A stretch of DNA of 34,202 nt from Rubrobacter sp. (GCA_016781775.1 JADDPR010000238.1:1-34202); one strand, 5' to 3'. Shown: positions 23,132-31,300, counted from the stretch's first letter. Numbers and translations: made by a program. The notes: generated by a model from the letters alone, not told the origin.

Positions 23132-23892
23132 TGGACGCTTGGCCAGAAGCCCGAGCCTCGAACCCGGAGCTGCAGCAATCCGTGTCGCCTGGAAGAAGAT
23201 GGGGGGAGTTCGCGCCGAGGGAGAAAAATGGCGTCTACGGCTCGATCTTCGGCCGCCGCGACGTCCGTTCCTTTCTCCCCGACCCGATCCCCGGGGATGT
23301 CCTCGTCCGTATCCTCACCGCCGCCCACCACGCCCCCTCGGTCGGCTTCATGCAGCCCTGGGATTTCGTCCTCGTCCGAGACCTGGACACCCGTAAGCGC
23401 GTCCGAGAGCTCTCAGACAAGGAGCGTCGGGCGGCGGCCGTCTTCTTCGAAGAGCCCCGTCGCGACAAGTACCTGTCGATGAAACTGGAAGGCATCCTCG
23501 ACGCCCCACTGAACCTCTGCGTCACCTGCGAACCTACCCGGGGAGGCCCGCAGGTCCTGGGGCGCAACAGCATCCCGGAGACCGACGTCTACAGCACATG
23601 CCTGGCGGTCCAGAATCTCTGGCTCGCCGCTCGCGCCGAGGGGGTCGGGGTGGGGTGGGTTAGCATCCTGCGCAACGCCGAGCTGCGCGAGATCCTGAGG
23701 GTGCCGCCACACGTAATTCCCGTGGCCTACCTTTGCCTCGGCTACCCTAAAGGGGGGTTCCCCAACGAGCCCCTCCTCCAGAGCGCCGGCTGGCGCGATC
23801 GGCTGCCCCTGGGCTCGCTAGTGCATTACGAACGGTGGGATCGGCGTGAGCACCCGGGGTGGAAGGGGTTCGACGGAGCCCTCGGAGGTTAG
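23131..23892 (+). CDS. bluB: BluB, 5,6-dimethylbenzimidazole synthase
   Basis: A 253-residue flavin destructase of the nitroreductase fold. BluB uses oxygen to break reduced FMN into 5,6-dimethylbenzimidazole, the lower ligand of cobalamin. Diagnostic segments are RRDVRSF with Asp44, AAHHAPSVGFMQPWDF, KLEGILDAPLNLCVTC, GGPQVLGR, YSTCLAVQNLWLAARAEGVGVGWVSI with Ser178, and VAYLCLGYP. Asp44 and Ser178 correspond to the catalytic Asp32 and Ser167 described for the Sinorhizobium enzyme, by my recalled alignment. The ATG overlaps the SDR stop (TGATG), implying coupling. No cobalamin biosynthesis gene or cobalamin riboswitch is nearby. The stop codon overlaps the convergent response-regulator gene. 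Confidence 0.93.
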   Translation: MDAWPEARASNPELQQSVSPGRRWGEFAPREKNGVYGSIFGRRDVRSFLPDPIPGDVLVRILTAAHHAPSVGFMQPWDFVLVRDLDTRKRVRELSDKERRAAAVFFEEPRRDKYLSMKLEGILDAPLNLCVTCEPTRGGPQVLGRNSIPETDVYSTCLAVQNLWLAARAEGVGVGWVSILRNAELREILRVPPHVIPVAYLCLGYPKGGFPNEPLLQSAGWRDRLPLGSLVHYERWDRREHPGWKGFDGALGG

Positions 23893-24485
23893 ACGAGGTC
23901 CCGGCGGCTCTTGAGGCCCATCTTCCTCAAGATGCTGGAGACGTGGTTTTTGGCGGTGTAGAGGCTTATGTAGAGCTCGGAGGAGATCTCGGCGTTCGTG
24001 TAGCGCCTGATCATGAGCGCCAGGACCTCCCGCTCCTTCGGGGTGAGCCGGGCCTCTTCGGCCGCACCGGTGACGCGCCGCCTGGCCTCTTCGTTCGCGG
24101 TGGAGAGCAGCCAGACCTTCTCGCCGTCCTCCACCCGCCTGAGGGCCTCGGGGAGCTCGGGTCCGCCTATCCCCTTGTGCAGGTAGCCGTCGGCCCCGGC
24201 GAGGACGGCCGCCGCAACGTCCTCGGCCCCGGTGTGGGCGGTGAAAAGGACGACGAACGGGGACCGGGACCTGCCCTTGATCTCCCTGCAAGCCTCGATG
24301 CCCGAGTCTTCCCCTTCGAGCCTGAGGTCGAGCAGGACCAGGTCGGGACGGAGCTCGTCTGCCAGCCGGACGGCCTCCCTGGCGGACTGAGCCTCCCCCA
24401 CCACCTCTATACCCTCGGCGGAATCCAACAGGTACTTCACGCCATAGCGCATTGCCGGGTGGTCGTCCACCAGTAGGACCTTCAT
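23889..24485 (-). CDS. NarL/LuxR-type response regulator
   Basis: A 198-residue two-component response regulator. The receiver domain (1-120) carries the acidic pair in LLVDDHP, the phospho-acceptor Asp53 in LVLLDLRL, a conserved Thr (LFTAHTG) and the Lys in YLHKGI. The C-terminal LuxR-type helix-turn-helix is at about 143-196 (LTPKEREVLALM, then AEISSELYISLYTAKNHVSSILRKMG). The ATG at 24485 overlaps the kinase stop codon in ATGA, with GAGG 8 nt upstream, so it is co-translated with its kinase. The long open frame continuing to 26102 is an out-of-frame reading of the kinase gene and not a fusion. Confidence 0.95.
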   Translation of the reverse strand: MKVLLVDDHPAMRYGVKYLLDSAEGIEVVGEAQSAREAVRLADELRPDLVLLDLRLEGEDSGIEACREIKGRSRSPFVVLFTAHTGAEDVAAAVLAGADGYLHKGIGGPELPEALRRVEDGEKVWLLSTANEEARRRVTGAAEEARLTPKEREVLALMIRRYTNAEISSELYISLYTAKNHVSSILRKMGLKSRRDLV

Positions 24486-26095
24486 CCGGGGAACCTCAGC
24501 TCGATCACCGTTCCCGCGCCGGGGGCGGAGGAGACCCCGAGCTCGGCTCCGGCCTCCTCGGCGCGGGAGCGCATGGAGTGGAGACCGTAGCCGTCCCCCT
24601 CCGCCGCCGGAGCGAAGCCGCGCCCGTCGTCGCGCAGCGCGAGCACGAAGGCGCCTTCCTCGCGGCGCGTCTCCAGCCGAAGGTTGCGGGCTCCGGAGTG
24701 CTTGGCCGCGTTCCACGCGGCCTCGACGAAGACGCGGTGCGCCACGCGAAGCTCCTCCGGCGAGAGCTCGGCGAGGGGGGCGGCGAGATCCTGGTGCGTC
24801 TCCATGCCGAAGCGCTCCCCGAACTGGCGCAGCTTCTCCCTGAAAAAGGCCGCGGGGTCCCCTGCGTGCCCCGAGAGGAGCCTCAACTCGTCCATCGGCT
24901 TGGAGAGCTCGTGCCCCGTCTCGCGGGAGGTCTCCAGGGCCTTGCCGAGAAGGTCGCGGACGGCCGCCCCGTCGCCGTTCTTCTCGGCGAGGGTCGCGGC
25001 CTCGATCATGAGCGAGGTGCCGTGGACGCCCTGCTTGACGGTGTCGTGTAGCTCGCGCATGATGCGCCCCCCCTCGGCTTGACGCGCCAGCGCCTCCTGC
25101 CGCCCCGCCTGGCGGCGCATGGCGCGGTTGATCTCGAACATCCTCCCACACATCAAGACCGCGAGCACGACGCCCCCGAGCAATGCGTACGGCGGCAGAA
25201 GCCCGACACCGACGGCCCCCCACAGCAGCAAAACCCCGTACTGCAGGAGAGGCGAGAGCGGTCCGAACCAGAACAAGGCGATCCCATAACCGCCGACGTG
25301 CTCGGCCCGATTCACCTTCTCCCCGCTCCACCGGAGGGCCGCGAAGGCAAGTACCATCACGCCCCCCGACCAGAGCACCTCGGCGACCCCAAGCTCGTAC
25401 ATCCCCCGTACCCGCGTCCACAGGTACGCCCCGTTCGCCAGGAACAGCAGCAGCAGCCCGCCGGCCATGACGACCACGAAAGGGGGCCTCCTCACGGACA
25501 GGAGCGCGGCGAGCCCCAGAAACAGGAGCCCGAGATCTAAGACCGGCCGGGCCAGGCGCGCCAGTATCGCCAGCTCGTCGAGCCCCGCCCCCGAGCCGAG
25601 GACGAAGTACCACACAAGCAGTCCTGAGGTCAGCATCACGGCGACGGTGTCGAGCACGGCGACCGAGACCATCTCCTTGCGCAGCGTGCTCATGAGCCAC
25701 AGGAGAACCACGAAGAAGAGCGCGTAGGAGAACGCGTGCGCCACGACCTGAAACGCCTCCGCCAGCCCAAACCCAAACGCCCTCGTCCCCACCCATACAA
25801 CGTCTGCCAGAAGCCGCAGCGCCACCGCGAAGCCAAACAGCAGCCAGGGCCGCTTCTCGGTCCCGCCACCGCGCGAGAGAGCCAGGTAGAGCACCACCCC
25901 TGCCAACACCTCGGCGGTCCAAGATGCACACAGGATGGCGACGAAGCGCGAGTCGGTCCCTCGCGCAGAGAGCACGGCCACGAGCGTCGGCAGAGACCAG
26001 GCCAGGAGCGCGAGCACCAACCAACGCTCCCTCAAAGGGTTTCGAATCCCTTTCGTGCTCGCCGAACCGTCGGCCAGACCGATCCCTTCTCCCAT
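24482..26095 (-). CDS. membrane sensor histidine kinase, NarL-type partner
   Basis: A 537-residue histidine kinase paired with the following response regulator. About nine or ten membrane helices fill residues 24-318 with only short loops, so sensing is probably within the membrane. A HisKA_3 dimerisation helix follows, with the phospho-acceptor His350 in MRELHDTVKQGVHG, then an ATPase domain with an N box in EAAWNAAKHSGA, RDDGRGF, and GYGLHSMRSRAEEAGAELGVSS. I start at the ATG at 26095, preceded by AGGA; an ATG at 26110 is also in frame. The longer frame to 26293 would run over the uvrB terminator and is rejected. The signal is unknown. Confidence 0.93.
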   Translation of the reverse strand: MGEGIGLADGSASTKGIRNPLRERWLVLALLAWSLPTLVAVLSARGTDSRFVAILCASWTAEVLAGVVLYLALSRGGGTEKRPWLLFGFAVALRLLADVVWVGTRAFGFGLAEAFQVVAHAFSYALFFVVLLWLMSTLRKEMVSVAVLDTVAVMLTSGLLVWYFVLGSGAGLDELAILARLARPVLDLGLLFLGLAALLSVRRPPFVVVMAGGLLLLFLANGAYLWTRVRGMYELGVAEVLWSGGVMVLAFAALRWSGEKVNRAEHVGGYGIALFWFGPLSPLLQYGVLLLWGAVGVGLLPPYALLGGVVLAVLMCGRMFEINRAMRRQAGRQEALARQAEGGRIMRELHDTVKQGVHGTSLMIEAATLAEKNGDGAAVRDLLGKALETSRETGHELSKPMDELRLLSGHAGDPAAFFREKLRQFGERFGMETHQDLAAPLAELSPEELRVAHRVFVEAAWNAAKHSGARNLRLETRREEGAFVLALRDDGRGFAPAAEGDGYGLHSMRSRAEEAGAELGVSSAPGAGTVIELRFPG

Positions 26096-26196
26096 AGCCC
26101 ATCCTAGCATGCCCGTCGGAGCCCCCTCACCGGGGCGGGAGCCGGCCGAAGGCATCGACGAGGACGTGGACGCGGGCGGCGTCGAACGGGCGGAGT

Positions 26197-26237
26197 AAAA
26201 ACTACACAGGGACCAAGGGCTAACGGCCCCCGGTCCC
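26197..26237 (-). terminator. uvrB rho-independent terminator
   Basis: On the minus strand, beginning 9 nt after the uvrB stop, GGGACC and GGTCCC form the outer stem and GGGC/GCCC the inner stem around a TAACG-type loop. TTTTT follows about 8 nt after the stem (26197-26201). This is the only hairpin in the window with a proper T run. Confidence 0.7.
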
Positions 26238-26246
26238 AGGATGCTA

Positions 26247-28256
26247 TTAAGAGGCGACCTCCTGGAGTTGTCGCTCGAGGTCTTTGATCTCATCGCGGAG
26301 CTTCGCGGCGTACTCGAACTTGAGGTCCTCGGCGGCCTGCATCATCTCGGCCTCGAGGTCGGCGATAAGGGTGCGGAGCTCTCCTGGGTCGCGCGGGGCC
26401 TCGCGGGCGGCGCCTTTCTTGCGGTCGGCCTTGTAGAGGCCCCTCGCTTCGGCGGCGATAAGGATGTCCGAGACGCCCTTGCTTATCGTCCTCGGCTCGA
26501 TGCCGTTGCGCTCGTTGTAGGCTACCTGGATCTCCCGGCGGCGTTCCGTCTCCCCGATGGCCGCCTTCATGGAGTCCGTCATCCTGTCGGCGTACATGAT
26601 GACCCGGCCCTTCACGTTGCGGGCGGCGCGGCCGATGGTCTGGATCAGGGCGCGCTCCCCGCGCAGGAAGCCCTCCTTGTCGGCGTCGAGGATCGCGACG
26701 AGGGTGACCTCGGGCAGGTCGAGCCCCTCACGGAGCAGGTTGATGCCGACGAGCACGTCGAACTCACCCGTCCGCAGGCCCCGGATAATCTGGATCCGAT
26801 CCAACGTCTCTATGTTGGCGTGCATGTAGCGCGCCTTTACGTTGTGCTCCAGAAGGTAGTCCGTAAGGTCCTCGGCCATCTTGATGGTCAGCGTCGTGAT
26901 CAGGACCCGCTCGCCGTGCTCGACGCGAACCGCGACCTCGTTGAGGAGGTCGTCGATCTGGTTCTTTGTCGGCCGGACCTCGACCTCCGGATCCACGAGC
27001 CCGGTCGGGCGGATAATCTGCTCGACGATCTGCTCGGAGTGCTCGAGCTCCCACGGCCCCGGGGTCGCCGAGACGCAAACCATCTGGTTTGTCTTGAGCA
27101 GGAACTCCTCGAACTTGAGCGGCCGGTTGTCCAGAGCCGAGGGCAGCCTGAAGCCGAAGTCCACGAGCGTCGTCTTGCGGCTCCGGTCGCCCTTGTACAT
27201 CCCGCCGATCTGCGAGAGTGTGATGTGCGACTCGTCCACGAACGTCACGTAGTCGTCCGGAAAGTAGTCCAGCAGCGTGAACGGCGTCGAGCCCGGCGGC
27301 CGACCGTCCATGTGCCGCGAGTAGTTCTCGATCCCGGAGGTGTATCCGAGCTCCCGGATCATCTCCAGATCGTAGAGCGTGCGCTGCCTGAGACGATACG
27401 CCTCCAGGACCTTGCCCTCACGCTCCAGCTCCGCGTACCGCTCGTCGAGCTCCGCTTCGATGTTCTGGATCGCGACCTGCAGTCGATCCTCGTTCGTCAC
27501 GAAGTGGCTCGCGGGATAAATCGCGAGCACTTTCTCCTCCCTCAAGACCTCGCCGGTCAGCGGGTCGACCTCGGAGATCCCCTCGACCTCGTCCCCGAAG
27601 AACGAGACCCGGTAGACCGTATCCTGGTACGCCGGATGCACCTCCAGCACGTCACCGCGCACCCGGAAGGTGCCGCGCGCGAGCTGGTAGTCGTTTCTGG
27701 TGTACTGGATCTTGACGAGCCCCCTTAAGACGTCGTCCAGGTCGTACAATCCGCCCTCCTCGAGGAGCACCATCTTGTCCCGGTACTCCTCCGGGGAACC
27801 GAGGCCGTAGATCGCCGAGACGCTCGCCACCACGATAACGTCGCGCCGCGTGAACAGGCTGCTCGTCGTCGAGTGCCTGAGGCGGTCGATGTCCTCGTTG
27901 ATCTGGGCGTCCTTCTCGATAAAGGTATCCGTGCGGGGTACGTATGCCTCGGGCTGGTAGTAGTCGTAGTACGAGACGAAGTACTCGACGGCGTTGTTCG
28001 GGAAGAACTCGGCGAACTCGTTGGCGAGCTGCGCCGCGAGGGTCTTGTTGTGCGCGATGATGAGCGCCGGCCGTCCGATCTGCTCGATGGTCTTCGCCAT
28101 CGTGTAGGTCTTGCCGCTCCCCGTGACCCCGAGCAGCGTCTGGGCCTTCATCCCGGCATCCAGACCGGAGGAGAGCTGCTCTATAGCCCTGGGCTGGTCG
28201 CCGGTCGGCATGTACTCACTGTTTACCTTGAAGTTATTCTGCGTCGAGTTCTCCAC
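26247..28256 (-). CDS. uvrB: excinuclease ABC subunit B
   Basis: UvrB verifies DNA damage and recruits UvrC. The 669-residue protein has the Walker A motif GVTGSGKT (43-50), the beta-hairpin region YYDYYQPEAYVP that inserts between DNA strands, helicase motifs including TFVDESH and QTIGRAARN, and the C-terminal UVR motif FEYAAKLRDEIKDLE that contacts UvrC. I start at the GTG at 28256, giving MENSTQNNFKVNSEYMPTGDQ, with AGGTG upstream; the frame extends 32 codons further but without family character. It is separated from the transglycosylase by 421 bp and followed by a strong terminator, so it is likely monocistronic. Confidence 0.96.
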   Translation of the reverse strand: MENSTQNNFKVNSEYMPTGDQPRAIEQLSSGLDAGMKAQTLLGVTGSGKTYTMAKTIEQIGRPALIIAHNKTLAAQLANEFAEFFPNNAVEYFVSYYDYYQPEAYVPRTDTFIEKDAQINEDIDRLRHSTTSSLFTRRDVIVVASVSAIYGLGSPEEYRDKMVLLEEGGLYDLDDVLRGLVKIQYTRNDYQLARGTFRVRGDVLEVHPAYQDTVYRVSFFGDEVEGISEVDPLTGEVLREEKVLAIYPASHFVTNEDRLQVAIQNIEAELDERYAELEREGKVLEAYRLRQRTLYDLEMIRELGYTSGIENYSRHMDGRPPGSTPFTLLDYFPDDYVTFVDESHITLSQIGGMYKGDRSRKTTLVDFGFRLPSALDNRPLKFEEFLLKTNQMVCVSATPGPWELEHSEQIVEQIIRPTGLVDPEVEVRPTKNQIDDLLNEVAVRVEHGERVLITTLTIKMAEDLTDYLLEHNVKARYMHANIETLDRIQIIRGLRTGEFDVLVGINLLREGLDLPEVTLVAILDADKEGFLRGERALIQTIGRAARNVKGRVIMYADRMTDSMKAAIGETERRREIQVAYNERNGIEPRTISKGVSDILIAAEARGLYKADRKKGAAREAPRDPGELRTLIADLEAEMMQAAEDLKFEYAAKLRDEIKDLERQLQEVAS

Positions 28257-28677
28257 GCGTAAACACCTGTGCCCTCTCCGGATACCTCGCCCACGAAGGA
28301 GAGATCTTCCTCCCTCACCGTTCGAGTATACGACAGAGTCGGCGGCTTTCACCGATCAAAAGCCACCCGACCCCCACGCGAAAAGCATGCCTACAAACCT
28401 CCAAATGTCCGACCGGCGCCACCCCAGACAAGCGGGATGGTGCCTCTCCCGAGGGCAGTAGGCAAAGCGTCAACATGCTTCAGAACGGTTATGCGGCCTG
28501 GTTCGCGGGGGCGACGCCGTAGACGCGAACCGCGGCTATGAACGTCGGCTGAACCTCGTGGCCCGGAGACGTTGCGGGTCGCCGGCCACGTGCCCTTCCG
28601 CTGCCCGACGTGCGGTCTTGCATCCCCCATCGTAGAGCTTACACCAGGGTGCGACCACCCAGCTACGGACAGGCGCG
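28257..28677. other. intergenic region between transglycosylase and uvrB
   Basis: 421 bp without a supported gene. It contains the uvrB -10 candidate, a small GGGTG-GTCG-CACCC hairpin downstream of the transglycosylase stop (about 28648-28661), and an extended imperfect inverted repeat around GGTTCGCG (28500-28507) and CGCGAACC (28524-28531). The long minus-strand open frame through it (to 28391) is a shadow of the transglycosylase in another frame and has no family character. A small RNA is possible but not shown. Confidence 0.35.
28325..28330 (-). promoter_or_regulatory. candidate -10 element for uvrB
   Basis: TATACT within CGTATACT on the minus strand, the same octamer as upstream of uvrA. 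It gives a leader of about 60 nt to the GTG at 28256. No TTGACA-like -35 is at the right distance, and no LexA-type palindrome is evident. Confidence 0.4.
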
Positions 28678-29292
28678 TTACCCGGTCAGGTCGGGTCCGT
28701 AAAGCTCCGCATACGCATTCCGGGCCTCCGACACGCTCGTAACGTATTCGCGGGTCTCCTGGAACGGTATCTCCTCGGGGATCGAGCGTCCCTCGGCCAG
28801 CCACGAATCCACCTGGCCCTCGCCGGAGTTGTACGCCGCGAGCGCCAGCGTCTCGTCCCCGTCGTACCGGCCCCGAAGATAGTTCAGGTACCAGGCACCC
28901 ATCCGGACGTTCGTCGCGGGCTCCCTGTGGTCGCCGGTTATGCCGCTTCGCGAGGAGATGAACGCGGCCGTATCGGGCAGCACCTGCATGAGCCCGTAGG
29001 CCCCCTGCGAGGACTGGGCGTCGGGATCGTAGCGGCTCTCGACGTAGACCACGCCGGCCACCAACGTCGGCTCCAGGCCCTGCTCCGCCGCCGCCGCGCG
29101 TATCTCTTCTTCGTATCTCAGTGGATGCAAGGCCTTCTGCACGACACCGGGTGCCCGCAGAAGGAGCGGCAGCGCGAGAAGCAAGATGGAGAGGAGGATC
29201 AACCACGGGACCACGCGACGGCGGCGCTCGCGCGAGCGCCCATAGTACCGTTTACCCTTCTTCGCCCTCGTGCCCGTGCCGACCACTCCCAC
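28678..29292 (-). CDS. lytic transglycosylase, membrane-anchored
   Basis: An SLT-family murein lytic transglycosylase of about 204 residues, which cleaves peptidoglycan glycan strands. A very basic N-terminal stretch (KKGKRYYGRSRERRRR) and one membrane helix (about 28-47) anchor it outside the cell. The catalytic domain shows VVYVESRYDPDAQSSQGAYGLMQVLP, with the catalytic Glu in VESRYDP, and TLALAAYNSGEG. I prefer the GTG at 29292, with AGAGGG 6 nt upstream; the ATG at 29349 is also possible and would add 19 residues. Either start overlaps the end of coaE (by 41 or 98 nt), so the genes are coupled. Confidence 0.9.
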   Translation of the reverse strand: MGVVGTGTRAKKGKRYYGRSRERRRRVVPWLILLSILLLALPLLLRAPGVVQKALHPLRYEEEIRAAAAEQGLEPTLVAGVVYVESRYDPDAQSSQGAYGLMQVLPDTAAFISSRSGITGDHREPATNVRMGAWYLNYLRGRYDGDETLALAAYNSGEGQVDSWLAEGRSIPEEIPFQETREYVTSVSEARNAYAELYGPDLTG

Positions 29293-29866
29293 CCCGAACC
29301 CTCTCGAAGAGCCCCTCCGCTTGCCCCCTGAGTTTACCGAGGTCGCCATCGTTTTCCACCACCACGTCGGCCCGACGGGCCTTCTCCTCCTGCGGAAGCT
29401 GGCGGGCCTCGATCGCCCGGCGCTGATCCTCGCCCATCCCGCGCTCCGCCGCCCACGTCTTCCGTCGCTCCTCCGGCGCCGTAACCGCGACGGTGAGGTC
29501 GAACTGCCCGCTCCGCTCCCCCTCGAAGAGGAGCGGTATCTCGGCGACAAAGACCTCCGCGCCCGATAGGGCGACCCTTCGGTCCGTCTCCTCGCGCACC
29601 AACGGGTGCAGGATGTCCTCCAGGTCCTTGAGGGCCTCCGGGTCGCCGAAGACCACCCGGGCGAGCGCCCGCCGGTCGATGCCGCCGTCCCCGCCCCTCA
29701 CCCCCTCGCCGAAACGCTCAGAGATCCTCCCGATCGTCTTCTCGTCGCCGGCGAGCAATTCGTGTACGAGCCCGTCGGCCGAGACGGTCTCGGCGCCGAG
29801 CTCACCAAGGATTCGGACGAAGGTGCTCTTGCCACAGGCGAGGGGGCCGGTGACCGCGATGGTCAC
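29252..29866 (-). CDS. coaE: dephospho-CoA kinase
   Basis: Performs the last step of coenzyme A synthesis, phosphorylating the 3'-hydroxyl of dephospho-CoA. The 204-residue protein has a P-loop GPLACGKST (7-15), the family segment VSADGLVHELL (about 28-38), and the CoA-domain motifs ILHPLVREE and FVAEIPLLFE. The GTG start at 29866 follows an AGAGGGGG site, but that site lies in the 3' arm of a hairpin filling the rpsA-coaE gap. The rpsA-coaE neighbourhood is common in actinobacteria. The gene overlaps the transglycosylase gene by at least 41 nt. Confidence 0.95.
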   Translation of the reverse strand: MTIAVTGPLACGKSTFVRILGELGAETVSADGLVHELLAGDEKTIGRISERFGEGVRGGDGGIDRRALARVVFGDPEALKDLEDILHPLVREETDRRVALSGAEVFVAEIPLLFEGERSGQFDLTVAVTAPEERRKTWAAERGMGEDQRRAIEARQLPQEEKARRADVVVENDGDLGKLRGQAEGLFERVRGGSGRHGHEGEEG

Positions 29867-29901
29867 CGGCCCCCTCTTGGGCTCGCTATTCGTAGGGGCC
29901 G
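29867..29901 (-). promoter_or_regulatory. hairpin sequestering the coaE ribosome binding site
   Basis: Between the rpsA stop and the coaE GTG, CGGCCCC (29901-29895) pairs with GGGGCCG (29873-29867) around a loop of about 21 nt. The 3' arm contains most of the G-rich Shine-Dalgarno and ends directly at the GTG. It could damp coaE translation or act as a partial terminator. It has no T run. Confidence 0.45.
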
Positions 29902-29904
29902 AAG

Positions 29905-31263
29905 CTACTCACGATCCCCGAGGTCGAGGTCGGAGAGCTTGTCGAAGGCGCCGGTCCTGAGGCCGTCGCCGACCCGGTCCTGCCTGTCGCGCCCGCCCCG
30001 GTCGCGGTCGCCACGGCCGCCGCCACGGTCGCCGCGCGGCTCGAAGTCGCGGCGGAAGCGGTCCTCGCGGCGCGGACGCTCGGGACGGTCGCCCCCACCG
30101 CTCTCCTCGCCCCGGTCGGCACGCTCCGGACGATCGGCACGCTCCTCGCGCTCCTCCTTCTTCGGACGGAGGGAGAGGGAGAGGCGGCGCCGCTTCGCAT
30201 CCACGTCGATGATGCGGGCGTCCACCTCGTCGCCGCTACGTACGATCTCGTCCGGCGTCTCCACGTGGTGCTCGGCGAGCTCGGAGATGTGGATGAGGCC
30301 CTCGACACCCTCGGCGACCTCGACGAACGCGCCGAAGGAGACGAGCTTGGTGACGCGGCCCTGGATCTGCTCGCCGACGTTGACCCGCTCGACGATCTCC
30401 TGCCACGGGTCCTTGCGGGTCTGCTTGAGGCCCAGAGAGATCCTCTCGCGGTCACGGTCGACTTCCAGGACCTTGACCTTGACCTTCTCGCCGACCTCGA
30501 CGACCTCGCTCGGATGGTCCACGTGGTTCCAGGAGAGCTCGGAGATGTGTATGAGGCCGTCGATCCCCTCGAGGTCGACGAACGCGCCGAAGTCCACGAG
30601 GTTGGAGACGACACCCTCGATGGTGTCCCCTTCCTGGAGCTCCGTGAGGATGCGGTGACGCTCCTCCTTGCGCTCCTCCTCGAGGACCGCCCTGCGGCTC
30701 AACACCACGTTGTTGCGGCTCCGGTTAAGCTCGATGACCTTGCACTCGAGCTTCTGGCCGAGGAAGGCGTCCAGGTTGCGCACCCGGCGGATGTCCACGA
30801 GGCTCGCCGGGAGGAAGCCGCGAAGGCCGATGTCCAGGATCAGACCGCCCTTCACCACCTCGATGACCGGGCCCTCGACGGTGCGCTGCTCGGAGTGGGC
30901 CTCCTCGATGCGCTTCCACGCCTTCTCGAAGGCGGCCCGCTTGGCCGAGAGGATCAGACGCCCGTCGGCGTCCTCCTTCTGCAGGACCAGCGCCTCGACG
31001 TGCTGCCCGAGCTCCACGATGTCGTGAGGGTCGGCGCCCTTACGGATGGAGAGCTCGTTGGACGGTATGAGGCCCTCGGACTTGTAGCCGATATCCACGA
31101 GGACTTCGTCCTTGTCGATACGCACGACGTCGCCTTCGACGATGTCGCCGTCCTTGAAGTCGATGAGTACTGCCTCGTCAACGGGAACGATCTCCCCGTT
31201 CTCTTCTTTGAAGAAGTCCCTCATCGTCAGCGTGCGGGACAAGTTCTCGGTGGTATTAGCCAT
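29905..31263 (-). CDS. rpsA: 30S ribosomal protein S1
   Basis: A 452-residue S1 protein, which binds mRNA on the 30S subunit. Four S1 (OB-fold) repeats lie at about 38-107, 123-189, 208-278 and 293-363, with repeats three and four giving the clearest matches (GAFVDLEGIDGLIHISELS and GAFVEVAEGVEGLIHISELA). The last 85 residues form a low-complexity tail rich in Arg, Asp, Glu and Gly. I start at the ATG at 31263; an upstream in-frame ATG overlaps the TATAAT box and cannot be in the transcript. An AAGGA is present but about 13 nt away. Actinobacterial S1 proteins commonly have four repeats. Confidence 0.95.
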   Translation of the reverse strand: MANTTENLSRTLTMRDFFKEENGEIVPVDEAVLIDFKDGDIVEGDVVRIDKDEVLVDIGYKSEGLIPSNELSIRKGADPHDIVELGQHVEALVLQKEDADGRLILSAKRAAFEKAWKRIEEAHSEQRTVEGPVIEVVKGGLILDIGLRGFLPASLVDIRRVRNLDAFLGQKLECKVIELNRSRNNVVLSRRAVLEEERKEERHRILTELQEGDTIEGVVSNLVDFGAFVDLEGIDGLIHISELSWNHVDHPSEVVEVGEKVKVKVLEVDRDRERISLGLKQTRKDPWQEIVERVNVGEQIQGRVTKLVSFGAFVEVAEGVEGLIHISELAEHHVETPDEIVRSGDEVDARIIDVDAKRRRLSLSLRPKKEEREERADRPERADRGEESGGGDRPERPRREDRFRRDFEPRGDRGGGRGDRDRGGRDRQDRVGDGLRTGAFDKLSDLDLGDRE

Positions 31264-31300
31264 GTAGCAGTTGCTTTCCTTCTCTTTGTTTGCAAATTTC

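Noticed and set aside
23889..26102. 737-codon frame that could be read as a response regulator fused to a long N-terminal domain
   Set aside because: The first 540 residues are the histidine-kinase gene read in the wrong frame. The regulator begins at the ATG at 24485, which overlaps the kinase stop.
28300..28345. LexA/SOS box upstream of uvrB
   Set aside because: A CGAAC half-site occurs after the -10 box, but no matching GTTCG arm lies at the right spacing; uvrA and uvrC upstream regions also lack one.
28391..29206. 271-codon minus-strand open frame
   Set aside because: It overlaps the lytic transglycosylase in another frame and has no recognisable domain.
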